Shown: positions 25,301 through 33,247 of the stretch, one piece after another | How the letters are laid out: each line of letters starts with the position of its first letter | Position numbering within the stretch: the first letter of the stretch is position 1 | NCBI RefSeq assembly: GCF_003688285.1 | Contig: NZ_RCNT01000001.1 | Span: 186,001-250,000 of the forward strand | Length of the DNA: 64,000 bases | Direction of reading: 5' to 3' | Source of the DNA: Rhodophyticola porphyridii | GTDB lineage: Bacteria; Pseudomonadota; Alphaproteobacteria; Rhodobacterales; Rhodobacteraceae | The notes under the pieces: model-generated | The model's input: the letters and a program-made list of their open reading frames with translations, nothing else | What the model was told of the DNA's origin: nothing | Databases searched by the model: none | Position numbers and translations under genes: made by a program

Positions 25301-25740
25301 TTGCTGCGTCCCCGGGCATTCTGGCGATGGAGGACGCGGTTGACGAGGTGGAGGCCTCGGCCCTGCTGGAGGAAGCGGCGCGGGTTCTGAACGCCCCGGG
25401 CCTCGCCGCCGTCTTTGCCGACGATGCGCTGGCCGAGGTGGCCCTGACCGCGTGGAGCGACACGCTTTCGGTTCAGATGATGGGGGTGATCGACCGGCTG
25501 ATCATCCGCGAGGATCGGGTGCTGGCCGTGGATTTCAAGTCCAACGCGGTCGTGCCCGCCGATACGGCGGAGGTGCCCGAGGGCCTGTTGCGCCAGATGG
25601 GCGCCTATGCCGAGATGCTGGCCCCGCTTTATCCCGGGCGGCGGATCGACACCGCAATTCTGTGGACGCGCAACGCGACACTGATGCCTCTGGCTCACGG
25701 TTCCGTCATGGCTGCGTTGCAAAGGGCGGCCACAGCTTGA
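22357..25740 (+). CDS. addA: Double-strand break repair helicase-nuclease AddA
   Basis: UvrD-type helicase and nuclease subunit of AddAB. The 1127 residues start RLDDASRAQVLAADP. Helicase motifs in order: Walker A ANAGSGKTRVLTDRV, motif Ia CLTYTKAAA, Walker B ILVDEAQDTAPAQW, motif III VVGDKKQSIYSFQGADP, motif V SIHGAKGLESPIVIL and motif VI LLYVAMTRAE. The C-terminal nuclease has RGRLIHLLLEYLP and the catalytic LAVDFKSNAVVPADT. The ATG at 22357 overlaps the addB stop. Usual downstream neighbour trxA follows. Confidence 0.96.
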   Translation: MRLDDASRAQVLAADPGTSTWLSANAGSGKTRVLTDRVARLLLDEVPPERILCLTYTKAAASEMQNRLFRRLGGWAMMPDDDLARALADLGLTAERVTPVLLSRARTLFARAIETPGGLKIQTIHSFCGGVLRRFPLEAGVSPGFTEMDERAQLLLAEDVLADLAEGGDIPAVDGVARYLSGDDMAGLVRGLLAHRDGVEPPRESDKIFAWFGVDPGLSAADILRETFLGDEKPLCDRLAGLLDPKSRAHGKSHRVLSGFDWAAPDLEDLAQIEEVFLTGSGANTPDAAKIGSIGNAQIRAALGADLPPLEAFMLRLEAARPRRRAMLSAQKTAALHRFAAAFLPAYDAAKQARGWLDFDDLIRRMRTLLMAPGVAQWVLFRLDGGIDHILVDEAQDTAPAQWQIIAKLAEEFASGEGARADTARTVFVVGDKKQSIYSFQGADPSGFDRMRDHFADRLAQIDAPFQSRELIYSFRSAAPILALVDHVAGGAAGAGLGPDVGHRAFKSALPGRVDIWPHIPKSDTTEPSNWENPVDLLEEDHHHVRLARRVAEAIGSMLDGKTMIEVEKDGKPSRRAARAGDILILVQRRSDLFHEVIAAIKAAGLPIAGADRMRVAAELAVKDLIALMAFLATPEDDLSLAAVLRSPILGWSEADLYGLANPREGFLWRALQTRAAEFPQTVALLEDLRDHADFLRPYDLLERVLIRHDARRNLLARLGGEAEDGIDAMLGQALAYERMDVPSLTGFVGWLQADDVTIKRDPGSAGNQIRVMSIHGAKGLESPIVILPDCAQRRAGNRGVTLLEPENGPLIWPLTKTDAPAKVRAALDGMAEAEAEERNRLLYVAMTRAESWLIVAAAGELGKTAAQSWYGTIRESAEALGAERHPMFGETGLRLETGDWMSPGDETPPSDAARPRLPGWALTPVAEEGRMQAARSPSDLGGAKALPSEAAGLAEEAAKRRGRLIHLLLEYLPGLPQAGWLAASPGILAMEDAVDEVEASALLEEAARVLNAPGLAAVFADDALAEVALTAWSDTLSVQMMGVIDRLIIREDRVLAVDFKSNAVVPADTAEVPEGLLRQMGAYAEMLAPLYPGRRIDTAILWTRNATLMPLAHGSVMAALQRAATA

Positions 25741-25808
25741 CCTTGGGCGGGCGGGTCCATACCTTCGACCTCCAAGCACACTTCCCGCGCCTTTGAGGAG
25801 AGCGACAC

Positions 25809-26129
25809 ATGAGCACCGTTTCCGTCACCGACGATACGTTTGATGCCGAAGTCCGGCAGTCGGCCATCCCAGTAGTGGTGGATTTCTGGGCCGAATGGTG
25901 TGGCCCCTGTAAGCAGATCGGCCCGGCCCTCGAAGAGCTGTCGATGGAGTATGACGGCAAGGTCAAGATCGTGAAGGTGAATGTGGACGAAAACCCCAAT
26001 TCGCCAATGCAGCTTGGCGTGCGCGGGATCCCGGCGCTGTTCATGTTCAAGGATGGCGAGGTGGTGTCCAACAAGGTTGGCGCGGCGCCGAAAGCCGCAC
26101 TTCAGAAATGGATCGAAGAGGCGGTCTGA
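25809..26129 (+). CDS. trxA: Thioredoxin 1
   Basis: General cytosolic disulphide reductant. It has the normal 106 residues and the active site [13 protein letters not shown] with the redox CxxC, the buried aspartate before it, and the cis-proline in RGIPALFMF. The gene lies 68 bases after addA, the standard addAB-trxA order of alphaproteobacteria, and GGAGAG precedes the ATG, so it may also have its own promoter. A strong terminator follows. Confidence 0.97.
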   Translation: MSTVSVTDDTFDAEVRQSAIPVVVDFWAEWCGPCKQIGPALEELSMEYDGKVKIVKVNVDENPNSPMQLGVRGIPALFMFKDGEVVSNKVGAAPKAALQKWIEEAV

Positions 26130-26155
26130 GCCGTCTGTTCCAGTGCTGTGAGACG

Positions 26156-26178
26156 GGGCGCCTTCGGGCGCCCTTTTT
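26156..26178 (+). terminator. Terminator of trxA / end of the tsaE-trxA run
   Basis: Perfect stem GGGCGCC-TTCG-GGCGCCC followed by five T on the plus strand, 27 bases after the trxA stop. Confidence 0.9.
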
Positions 26179-26205
26179 CGTCGCTGCGCCGCATTTTTCG
26201 CGGTT

Positions 26206-26532
26206 TCAGTATCGATAGGGAAACGCGACCTCTGTCCCGTCGGCAAGGACGGCCCCGGTCGCATAGACCTCCAGCGGGAGGTCATCATCCACCGTGCCGA
26301 TAACGGTGAGGGTTTCCCCTTCCGCCGCCGGCACCGGATTCGGCCCGACATAGACCCGGACGCGTCCGGTCCCGTCGGCCAGTTCGAGTTCGTCCTCATC
26401 GTTCACCCGCTCGACCGTGCCGGTCAGCGTGACGGACATGCCCGGGCGCAGATCCGCGATATCGGTCGTCTCCGCGACGGCGGCGGAGACAATCAGGGCG
26501 CCAAGGGCGAGACCAAGTGCGGCGGCTTTCAT
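26206..26532 (-). CDS. Exported OB-fold (BOF-like) protein
   Basis: A 108-residue protein with a signal peptide (AALGLALGALIVSAAVA, cleavage probably before ETTD) and a mature domain of about 85 residues patterned like a small OB fold: LRPGMSVTLTGTVERV, ELELADGTGRVRVYVG, LTVIGTVDDD. This resembles the BOF family of periplasmic stress proteins (YgiW/YdeI). The ATG at 26532 gives the signal peptide directly. It starts 16 bases after a small membrane-protein gene, so the two form an operon. Function not proven. Confidence 0.72.
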   Translation of the reverse strand: MKAAALGLALGALIVSAAVAETTDIADLRPGMSVTLTGTVERVNDEDELELADGTGRVRVYVGPNPVPAAEGETLTVIGTVDDDLPLEVYATGAVLADGTEVAFPYRY

Positions 26533-26548
26533 TTTCGGCTGTCCGGGT

Positions 26549-26701
26549 TCAATCCAGCGCAGCAATGAGAAGGACGAGCGCGGCAAGCCCGCCGGCGCAG
26601 AGGCTCCATCTGGGCAAGGTCAGATGCACATTGGTCGTCATCCACGCGCGCCACTCGTCAAGGCTGGACGACCCGCGCGAGGGGGGTGTCGGATCTGTCA
26701 T
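26549..26701 (-). CDS. Small membrane protein, 50 residues
   Basis: A short gene preceded by AGGAGA at ideal spacing. The product has a soluble N-terminus with SSSLDEWRAWM and ends in a hydrophobic helix (LCAGGLAALVLLIAALD), so it is a tail-anchored single-span inner-membrane protein. Only 16 bases separate it from the exported OB-fold gene; the two may act together at the envelope. No family recognised. Confidence 0.65.
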   Translation of the reverse strand: MTDPTPPSRGSSSLDEWRAWMTTNVHLTLPRWSLCAGGLAALVLLIAALD

Positions 26702-26803
26702 CGGGCTCTCCTGTTTCATGGGTTTCAGATGGGTGCGCGCCCGGTGCGTGCCAGTGGGTGTATCCTTTGCGCGTCATAGGTTTTGCTGATTGCCGCCGCC
26801 GGC

Positions 26804-27310
26804 TCAGATGCCGAAGACGTCGCGCAGAACCCGGATGTCATGCAGGTCAACGTCGCGCAGGGCATATCCCCGCCGGTTCGCGATCTGGAATTCCGCCGTC
26901 ATGCATCGGACCTGCTGCCCGGCCAGATCGCCCCGCCCGGCAAAGGCGGCGGCGGGATAGCTCTCGCCATTCTCGGGCGGGCCGTAGATGCCGTCGCCGC
27001 CGGTCCCGAAGACCACGACATGCAGGTCGATCCGATGGCCGGCATCGTCCCCAAGCACGAAGTTCCACGCTCTTTGATCCGGGCTGTCGATCACGGCGAA
27101 TCCCATCTCGTCCAGCCGGGCCAGGAGAGGTTCCAGATCGGTAGCGGCAACCACCAGATCAAGGTCGCCATGGGGCCGGGTCTGCCGGCCCAGAAGCGCG
27201 TCAACGCCCCATCCGCCATCGATCCATACGGTGACACCGGCCTGGGCCAGCGCGGTGCAGATCCGGGCGGCCATCCTGTCCGGCATTTCTGGTGACATGG
27301 TCTGGCGCAT
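26804..27310 (-). CDS. Nucleotidyltransferase of the lincosamide/aminoglycoside-adenylyltransferase type
   Basis: A 168-residue Pol-beta-fold nucleotidyltransferase. The active-site motif is IDGGWGVDALLGRQ followed by RPHGDLDLVV, with metal-binding aspartates, and a third acidic site in GHRIDLHVVVF. WNFVLGD and GIYGPPENGESYPA match chromosomal proteins related to Lnu and ANT(2'') resistance enzymes. The C-terminal helical part is close to the family (DVDLHDIRVLRDVFGI). Whether it modifies a drug is unknown. Start ATG at 27310, alternative at 27298. It stands alone between the OB-fold pair and amtB. Confidence 0.75.
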   Translation of the reverse strand: MRQTMSPEMPDRMAARICTALAQAGVTVWIDGGWGVDALLGRQTRPHGDLDLVVAATDLEPLLARLDEMGFAVIDSPDQRAWNFVLGDDAGHRIDLHVVVFGTGGDGIYGPPENGESYPAAAFAGRGDLAGQQVRCMTAEFQIANRRGYALRDVDLHDIRVLRDVFGI

Positions 27311-27380
27311 TGTCCCGGCGGCGTTTTCAGGTTCTGACCGGCCTTTGCATAGTGGCTGGCCGCGCGGCGCGCCAGCATTG

Positions 27381-27409
27381 AAAAAGGCGCCCCGTCCGGA
27401 GCGCCTTTT
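27381..27409 (-). terminator. Terminator of glnK-amtB
   Basis: Perfect 9-base stem AAAAGGCGC / GCGCCTTTT with a T-run on the minus strand, 31 bases after the amtB stop. The sequence could work in both directions. Confidence 0.85.
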
Positions 27410-27439
27410 CCAGTCTTGTTTCGCGCGGTCCGGGCCAGA

Positions 27440-28768
27440 TCAGCCCTTCGCGAATTCCGGGTAGGCTTCCATGCCAAGCTCGGAAACGTCGAGGCCGTTG
27501 ATCTCGTCCTCTTCGCTTGCGCGCAGACCTATGGTGGCCTTGAGCACATAGAACACGATCAGCGAGCTGACGAAGACGAAGCTTCCGATCGCGGCCATGC
27601 CCATGATCTGCGTCAGGAAGCCTGCGCCGTCATTGGTCCAGGGAACGATGAACGTGCCCCAGAGACCCGCGATCAGGTGGACCGGGATGGCGCCGACCAC
27701 ATCGTCGATCTTCATCCGGTCCAGCATCGGGACGGTGAAGACCACGATCACGCCGCCGATGGCCCCGATGATCAGTGCCTGCCACAGCTCGGGCGTCAGC
27801 GGTTCGGCGGTGATCGAGACCAGGCCCGCCAGTGCGCCGTTCAGCACCATGGTCAGGTCGGTCTTGCCATAGACCACCTGGGTCAGGATCAGCGCAGCCA
27901 GCGCTCCAGCCGCCGCCGCCATGTTGGTATTGGCGAAGATGCGGGAGACATCGGCCACGTCGCCCACGGTGCCCATGGCTAGCTGCGAGCCGCCGTTGAA
28001 GCCGAACCAGCCGAGCCAGAGGATGAACGTACCCAGGGTGGCCAGCGCCAGATTGGAGCCGGGCATCGGGTTGATCTTGCCATCCTTGCCATACTTGCCC
28101 AGACGCGGGCCCAGAACGATGGCGCCGGCAAGGGCCGCGAAACCACCGGCGGCGTGCACCAGCGTGGAGCCTGCGAAGTCGGAGAAGCCCGCTTCGGACA
28201 GCCAGCCGCCGCCCCACTGCCAGGATGCTTCGATCGGGTAGATGAAGCCGGTCAGCACGACAACGAAGGTCAGGAAGGGCCAGAGCTTGATCCGCTCGGC
28301 CAGAGTGCCCGAGACGATCGAGGCCGTGGTGGCGCAGAACATCAGCTGGAAGAAGAAGTCCGAGCCCGCGGAGGCGTAATCAAGTGCCGCATCCGCCGGA
28401 TCGAGCCCGACCGGTTCCAGCGTGGTGATGGCGAAGAACGGGCCCAGCCAGCCTTCGATCAGCCAGTCGGCGGGATACATGATCCCGAAGCCCACGAACC
28501 AGTACATGATCGCGGCAATGGCGAAGAGGGAGATGTTCTTGGTCAGCTGCATGGTGACGTTCTTGGAACGGACCAGACCGGCTTCGAGCATTGCGAAGCC
28601 GGCGGCCATCCAGAACACGAGGAAGCCGCCGACGAGGAACAGAAGCGTCGTCAGAATGTAGGAGGTGTGCGCTGCGGCCTCTACGCCGGCTTCCTGCGCG
28701 ACCCCCACGGATGGCAGCAGCGCGGCGGTTGCCACGGCGGCCAGCGGGATAAGATACTTGGTTTTCAT
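27440..28768 (-). CDS. amtB: Ammonium transporter AmtB
   Basis: Trimeric inner-membrane ammonium channel, gated by GlnK. The 442-residue precursor has a cleavable signal peptide (LIPLAAVATAALLPSVGVAQ) and eleven membrane segments. The ammonium pore shows FAMLEAGLVRSKN, the first pore histidine in LVHAAGGFAAL and the second in VHLIAGLWGTF. The C-terminal cytoplasmic tail EEDEINGLDVSELGMEAYPE is the conserved GlnK-contact region. I chose the ATG at 28768 to give the signal peptide. It follows glnK by 34 bases in the standard nitrogen-regulated operon. Confidence 0.97.
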   Translation of the reverse strand: MKTKYLIPLAAVATAALLPSVGVAQEAGVEAAAHTSYILTTLLFLVGGFLVFWMAAGFAMLEAGLVRSKNVTMQLTKNISLFAIAAIMYWFVGFGIMYPADWLIEGWLGPFFAITTLEPVGLDPADAALDYASAGSDFFFQLMFCATTASIVSGTLAERIKLWPFLTFVVVLTGFIYPIEASWQWGGGWLSEAGFSDFAGSTLVHAAGGFAALAGAIVLGPRLGKYGKDGKINPMPGSNLALATLGTFILWLGWFGFNGGSQLAMGTVGDVADVSRIFANTNMAAAAGALAALILTQVVYGKTDLTMVLNGALAGLVSITAEPLTPELWQALIIGAIGGVIVVFTVPMLDRMKIDDVVGAIPVHLIAGLWGTFIVPWTNDGAGFLTQIMGMAAIGSFVFVSSLIVFYVLKATIGLRASEEDEINGLDVSELGMEAYPEFAKG

Positions 28769-28802
28769 CTGATGGATGTCCTTTTGTCGAAAGGGCGCGC
28801 GC

Positions 28803-29141
28803 TCACAGCGCGTCGTCATTGGTTTCGCCGGTCCGCACGCGCACGGCGGAGTTCACGTCGAGGACGAAGATCTTGCCGTCACCGATCTTGTCGGTCTTGG
28901 CGGTGCTCTGAATGGTTTCGACCACCTGATCCGCCATCGCGGCCGCAACGACGATTTCCAGTTTCACTTTCGGCACGAAATTCACGGCGTATTCTGCGCC
29001 GCGATAGATCTCGGTGTGGCCGGATTGAGAGCCAAAGCCCTTGATCTCGGTCACCATCATGCCGCGCACGCCGATGGCGGTCAGGGCTTCGCGGACCTCC
29101 TCCAGCTTGAACGGTTTGATTGCTGCGATGATGAGTTTCAC
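28803..29141 (-). CDS. glnK: Nitrogen regulatory protein P-II (GlnK)
   Basis: Trimeric sensor of 2-oxoglutarate, ATP/ADP and, through uridylylation, glutamine; blocks AmtB when nitrogen is sufficient. The 112 residues are exactly the P-II length when the GTG at 29141 is used. The T-loop carries the uridylylated Tyr51 in EIYRGAEYAVNF, and the C-terminal GDGKIFVLDV is the B-loop signature. An ATG two codons upstream is too close to the GGAAGG ribosome site. The upstream 270 bases contain inverted repeats that may bind NtrC. GlnK rather than GlnB because of amtB. Confidence 0.96.
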   Translation of the reverse strand: MKLIIAAIKPFKLEEVREALTAIGVRGMMVTEIKGFGSQSGHTEIYRGAEYAVNFVPKVKLEIVVAAAMADQVVETIQSTAKTDKIGDGKIFVLDVNSAVRVRTGETNDDAL

Positions 29142-29240
29142 GTTCATCCCCTTCCGGTTTTCGGTTTTGTCCCCCAAAAGGACGTCACGGAGGAAAAGAC
29201 AGGCCGCGACCGCAGCGAGGGCAACGACACGATGCAGCGT

Positions 29241-29277
29241 TTGCACAACCTGAAGTTGTACACGCAAATTTTTTGCG
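29241..29277 (-). promoter_or_regulatory. Two inverted repeats upstream of glnK (possible NtrC site)
   Basis: TGCACAAC-CTGAA-GTTGTACA is an imperfect dyad similar to NtrC sites (TGCAC-N7-GTGCA type), and the next 15 bases CGCAAA-TTT-TTTGCG form a second perfect dyad. Both lie 100-136 bases before the glnK start, suitable for an activator. The interval to the divergent penicillin-binding protein gene is visibly more AT-rich than its surroundings. Identity of the binding protein is inferred. Confidence 0.4.
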
Positions 29278-29415
29278 CAAATCACGTTAACTGCCCGTTT
29301 TTTTGGCAAGACGTGAATGCGGCGGTGCAGCATCATGGGCGAAAGAAAGGGCGCATTCTGCCCTCCACAATCGAGTCGTTTTTCCCTATCTTGGCGAAAA
29401 AGAAGGCAGGACATC

Positions 29416-31593
29416 ATGAGCCCATCAGGAAACGGCGGCCGCCCGCCGCGCAAAGGGCAGCGCGGGCTTGTGGCCGACCGCAGGACAAAGTCCGCATCCC
29501 CACCGCGCACGGCCTCCGCCAGGCGCGCACCCCGCCGACGGAAACAGGCGCGAACACGCCGGACCGGTATTCTGGGTTGGATCGCGACCCTTGTCAGGTT
29601 CGTGCTCCGGGTGATCTTCGGGATGATCTGGCGCAGCGCGGTGGTGCTGGGCATCATCGTTCTGGGCGCGGCGGCCTATTACTACACCCTGCTGCCCCCG
29701 GTGGGCGAGGTGGTCGATGCGCGGGCGCGCGGATCAGTGACCATGCTGGATCGTGACGGCAATGTGTTCGCATGGCGCGGCGAGCAATATGGCGGTATGA
29801 TCGACCCCGACAGTGTCAGCCAGCATCTGACCCATGCGGTGGTCGCCACCGAGGACCGGCGGTTCTATCGCCATTTTGGGATCAGCCCGCGGGGCATCGC
29901 CAGCGCCATCCGGATCAATATACGCGAAGGCCGTGGGCCACTGGAGGGGCATGGCGGCTCCACCATCACGCAGCAGGTGGCCAAGCTGATGTGTCTGGGC
30001 GTCGCCTATGATCCGTCCGAATGGGAAAGCGAGGCCGAGTACGAAACGGATTGCCGTCGCACCACGCTCTGGCGGAAGATCCAGGAGGTGCCCTTCGCGC
30101 TGGCGATGGAGTTCCGCTACACCAAGGACGAAATCCTGACGATCTATTTCAACCGCGCCTATCTGGGCGCCGGGACGCGCGGGTTCGAGGCGGCGTCGCA
30201 GCGCTATTTCGGCCATTCCAGTTCCGAATTGCAGCCGCAGCAGGCCGCGATGCTGGCCGGTCTTCTGGTTGCGCCCTCTACTTATGCGCCGACCCGCAAT
30301 CTGGAACGCGCGCAGCGCCGGGCCAATCTGGTGCTTGGGCTGATGGAAGAGCAGGGCTTCCTGACCGCTGCCGAAGCGGATGCGGCGCGGGCCGCCCCGG
30401 CAACCCTGTCGGACGCGGCGCGACAGGAAACCGGCGGCTTTTTCGCCGATTGGATCATGGGCGCGGGGCCGGGGTTCCTGACCAATGAAACCACAGAAGA
30501 CGTGATTATCCGCACCACGTTCGACCCGGCCATGCAGGCCGCGGCCGAAGACGCGCTGGCCGATGTGTTCACCAACCAGGTGAGCGAGGGCTCGGGGGCG
30601 CAGGCCGCCATCGTCGTTATGTCCGCCGATGGTGCGGTGCGGGCCATGGTTGGCGGCCGGGAGACGCAGGCGCCGGGGCACTTCAACCGGGCCGTGCAGG
30701 CGATGCGGCAGACCGGCAGTTCGTTCAAGCCCTTCGTCTACGCCGCCGCGCTCAATTTCGGCTGGCGGTTCGACGATCTTATCTATGACGGGCCGTTGAC
30801 CATCGACATTCCCGGATCGGGACCGTGGAGCCCCGAGAACTACTCCGGCCGGTTCTACGGCGAGGTGACGCTGACCGACGCGCTCAGGGCGTCGCTGAAC
30901 ACCGCGGCAGTGCGCCTGTCGGAAACCGTGGGCCGCGAGGCGACGCGGGATGTGGCCGAGGGGTTTGGCATCGACAGCGATCTTGCGGACGGGCCCGCAG
31001 TGGCGCTCGGCGCGTCGGAGGCGAGCCTGATCGAGATGACGGGGGCCTATGCGGGCATTCTCAACGGCGGGTCCGCGGTGACGCCCTATGGGCTGACGGA
31101 GCTGCGGATTCTCGGCGATGACAGGCCGCTCATCGGGCAGGAGGGCGGTATACAGGATCGCGTGATCTCGGAAGAGGCCGCACGGCAACTGACCTATATG
31201 ATGGCGCAGGTGGTGGCCAACGGCACCGGCCAGCGCGCGCAACTGCCCGACCGGCCCGCCGCTGGCAAGACCGGCACGACCAACTCCGCCCGCGACGCGT
31301 GGTTCATCGGGTTCACCGCCGATTACGTGGCCGGTGTGTGGATGGGCTATGATAACAACTCGCCGCTGTCGGGCGTGACGGGCGGCGGATTGCCGGCGGA
31401 GATCTGGCGGCAGACGATGGAGCGGATCCATGTGGATATTCCGCCCCGTCCCCTGCCGATGATCGACCCGATCGCCGAAGCGCAACCCGCCCAGCCTGTC
31501 CAGCAGGCGCCGCAGGCTCAGGGCGAAAGACGCCCCGATCTGGCCGAGCAGATCCTGATGGAGGTGCTGGGAACGATCCTGAACGGAAACTGA
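29416..31593 (+). CDS. Bifunctional penicillin-binding protein (transglycosylase/transpeptidase)
   Basis: Class A PBP that polymerises and cross-links peptidoglycan. The 725 residues begin with an Arg-rich cytoplasmic tail (RRAPRRRKQARTRR), one membrane helix (VVLGIIVLGAAAYYY), then the glycosyltransferase domain: EDRRFYRHFGI, GGSTITQQVAKLM, and YLGAGTRGFEAASQRYFG. The transpeptidase has SxxK in TGSSFKPFVY, SLNTAAV and KTGTTN (GKTGTTNSARD). The proline/glutamine-rich tail (QPAQPVQQAPQAQ) is low complexity. The ATG at 29416 is preceded by AAGGCAGG. Divergent from glnK. Confidence 0.93.
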   Translation: MSPSGNGGRPPRKGQRGLVADRRTKSASPPRTASARRAPRRRKQARTRRTGILGWIATLVRFVLRVIFGMIWRSAVVLGIIVLGAAAYYYTLLPPVGEVVDARARGSVTMLDRDGNVFAWRGEQYGGMIDPDSVSQHLTHAVVATEDRRFYRHFGISPRGIASAIRINIREGRGPLEGHGGSTITQQVAKLMCLGVAYDPSEWESEAEYETDCRRTTLWRKIQEVPFALAMEFRYTKDEILTIYFNRAYLGAGTRGFEAASQRYFGHSSSELQPQQAAMLAGLLVAPSTYAPTRNLERAQRRANLVLGLMEEQGFLTAAEADAARAAPATLSDAARQETGGFFADWIMGAGPGFLTNETTEDVIIRTTFDPAMQAAAEDALADVFTNQVSEGSGAQAAIVVMSADGAVRAMVGGRETQAPGHFNRAVQAMRQTGSSFKPFVYAAALNFGWRFDDLIYDGPLTIDIPGSGPWSPENYSGRFYGEVTLTDALRASLNTAAVRLSETVGREATRDVAEGFGIDSDLADGPAVALGASEASLIEMTGAYAGILNGGSAVTPYGLTELRILGDDRPLIGQEGGIQDRVISEEAARQLTYMMAQVVANGTGQRAQLPDRPAAGKTGTTNSARDAWFIGFTADYVAGVWMGYDNNSPLSGVTGGGLPAEIWRQTMERIHVDIPPRPLPMIDPIAEAQPAQPVQQAPQAQGERRPDLAEQILMEVLGTILNGN

Positions 31594-31674
31594 CGACCGG
31601 GCGCAGCCCGAGGCGGGGCTGCCTTCCGGGCCGGGGAGCGGGCGCCCGGAACCGCCCCCGCAGCCCGGCGTCAG

Positions 31675-32301
31675 CTAGCCCACGGTTCTCAGATGTGAGA
31701 TCAACGCGTCGATATCGCCGCCGCGCCGGTCCAGCATTCCGCCGATTTCCGACCGCTCGGTGATCAGCAGGTTCACGCCCTCGATCACCAGATTGAAGAA
31801 TCGATCCTGCCCAGATCTGTCCGACACCAGCCAGCGCAGCTCGAAAGGGCGTTCATTCCGGATCCGCACGGTGGAGATGATCTCGAAATACTGATTGACC
31901 TGACGGCCATCGACCACCTCGATCCGCCCGCCGATGAACTCGCGGAAACGGCGACCGTATTTGCGCGCCATGTAGCCCTGAAACGCCTCGGTGAAGGCGC
32001 GCATCTGTGCGCGGGAGGCGCTGCGCGCGGGCGGGCCCAGGACCGATTGCGCGATGATCGGCACATCGGCGTGGCGGGCGAAAAACCGCTCGAACTCGCG
32101 AATCATCGCCGCTTCGGACTGCCCGGAATTGATGATCTGCAGCAATTCGGCCACCACGCGGTCGATCAGGCCGCGTGCCTCGGCGGTGTTCAGGGCCATC
32201 GCCGGACGGGGCATGACCAGCGCGGCCAGCCCGGCACCCGCCGTCAGGGCGGCAAAGCGGCGCCGGGTCAGACCGGACGGTAACGTTGCATTATTCTGCA
32301 T
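31675..32301 (-). CDS. mlaC: MlaC-family phospholipid-binding protein
   Basis: Periplasmic carrier (Ttg2D/MlaC family) that shuttles phospholipid between the MlaA-porin complex and the inner-membrane transporter. The 208 residues have a twin-arginine-like signal (TRRRFAALTAGAGLAALV), then the family pattern with FEAFQGYMARKYGRRF-type helix and the strands VVDGRQVNQYFEI, and FELRWLVSDR near the end. It overlaps the mlaA stop by 11 bases, so it is coupled. No mlaFEDB is nearby. Export through Tat rather than Sec is inferred from the RRR motif. Confidence 0.88.
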   Translation of the reverse strand: MQNNATLPSGLTRRRFAALTAGAGLAALVMPRPAMALNTAEARGLIDRVVAELLQIINSGQSEAAMIREFERFFARHADVPIIAQSVLGPPARSASRAQMRAFTEAFQGYMARKYGRRFREFIGGRIEVVDGRQVNQYFEIISTVRIRNERPFELRWLVSDRSGQDRFFNLVIEGVNLLITERSEIGGMLDRRGGDIDALISHLRTVG

Positions 32302-33070
32302 AGGGGTCAAAGAACAGCTCTCCATAAGGGTCCTCATACGGGTCGATGAAACCCGGATCGGCGTCGCCACGCAACTCGAAGCGGCGATTCTGAAGATAGA
32401 TCGACCGCGCCTGTGCGTAGCTGTCTTCGCTCTCATACAGGACACTGTCGATGGTGCCGCCAAAGCGATGCCGGTTGCCGAAACCCGCGGCGACATCGAT
32501 CCCCCTTGTGACATTGCGGGGCCGGGTGTCCAGCCCACGCAGCGGATTGAGGGCAAAATCGACAACCCGCCCGACCGTATCGCGGGAGGTCGAAGGGCCC
32601 AGCACCGGCAATTCCATGTAAGGCCCCTCGGGTGCGCCCCAGAGATGCAGGGTTTCGCCAAAATCCGTATCACGTTCCTCAAGCCCCATCGCGCTGGCCG
32701 GGTCGAAGATGCCGCCGATCCCGATGGTGGTGTTGATCACGAAGCGCGCGGTGTTGTGGATCGCCTGACCGAACCGGAATTGGAGAACATTGTTAACCAC
32801 ATAGCCCGGCTGATTGAGGTTGGAGGACATTCGCCCGACCCCGACCAGCACCGGCTCAGGTATGGCGGAGCCGAGCGCCGAGGCGGTGGGCCTTACCAGC
32901 GCACGGTCCAGCCCGCGATTGAACTCATGCGCCGCGCGATTCTGCGCCTCGTCAGGGTCGTTTATCGCGCTTGCGGGCGGCAACGCGGCCGGGCCGCAGG
33001 CTGAAAGCGTGACGAGCAGCCCAAGAACGGCACAGAGACTGCGGGTGCGGGAAACGGGCATGACGGGCAC
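32291..33070 (-). CDS. mlaA: MlaA (VacJ) outer-membrane lipoprotein
   Basis: Outer-membrane lipoprotein that removes mislocalised phospholipid from the outer leaflet and passes it to MlaC. About 259 residues with a lipobox in LVTLSACGPA, the amphipathic NRAAHEFNRGLDR region, RFVINTTIGIGGIFDPAS, and the ring motif LPVLGPSTSRDTVG. The acidic C-terminus is low in hydrophobics. I prefer the GTG at 33070, six bases after AGGAG; the ATG at 33061 is the alternative. First gene of the pair with mlaC, divergent from the type I secretion genes. Confidence 0.9.
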   Translation of the reverse strand: MPVMPVSRTRSLCAVLGLLVTLSACGPAALPPASAINDPDEAQNRAAHEFNRGLDRALVRPTASALGSAIPEPVLVGVGRMSSNLNQPGYVVNNVLQFRFGQAIHNTARFVINTTIGIGGIFDPASAMGLEERDTDFGETLHLWGAPEGPYMELPVLGPSTSRDTVGRVVDFALNPLRGLDTRPRNVTRGIDVAAGFGNRHRFGGTIDSVLYESEDSYAQARSIYLQNRRFELRGDADPGFIDPYEDPYGELFFDPYAE

Positions 33071-33247
33071 ACGGGACTCCTGTTGGCGGTCTGCTGTTTT
33101 AAATCGGGACCACGCGGAAGTAACGGTTTGCAAAGGTCCCGTGTTGCATAAATCGGTTCACTGAACCTTTGAGAAAGGCGAGCGGCTCTATCCCTAATGT
33201 CGCAGTGCCCGGCTCTGCCTGCAATAGACTTATGCCCGGATTGTTGG

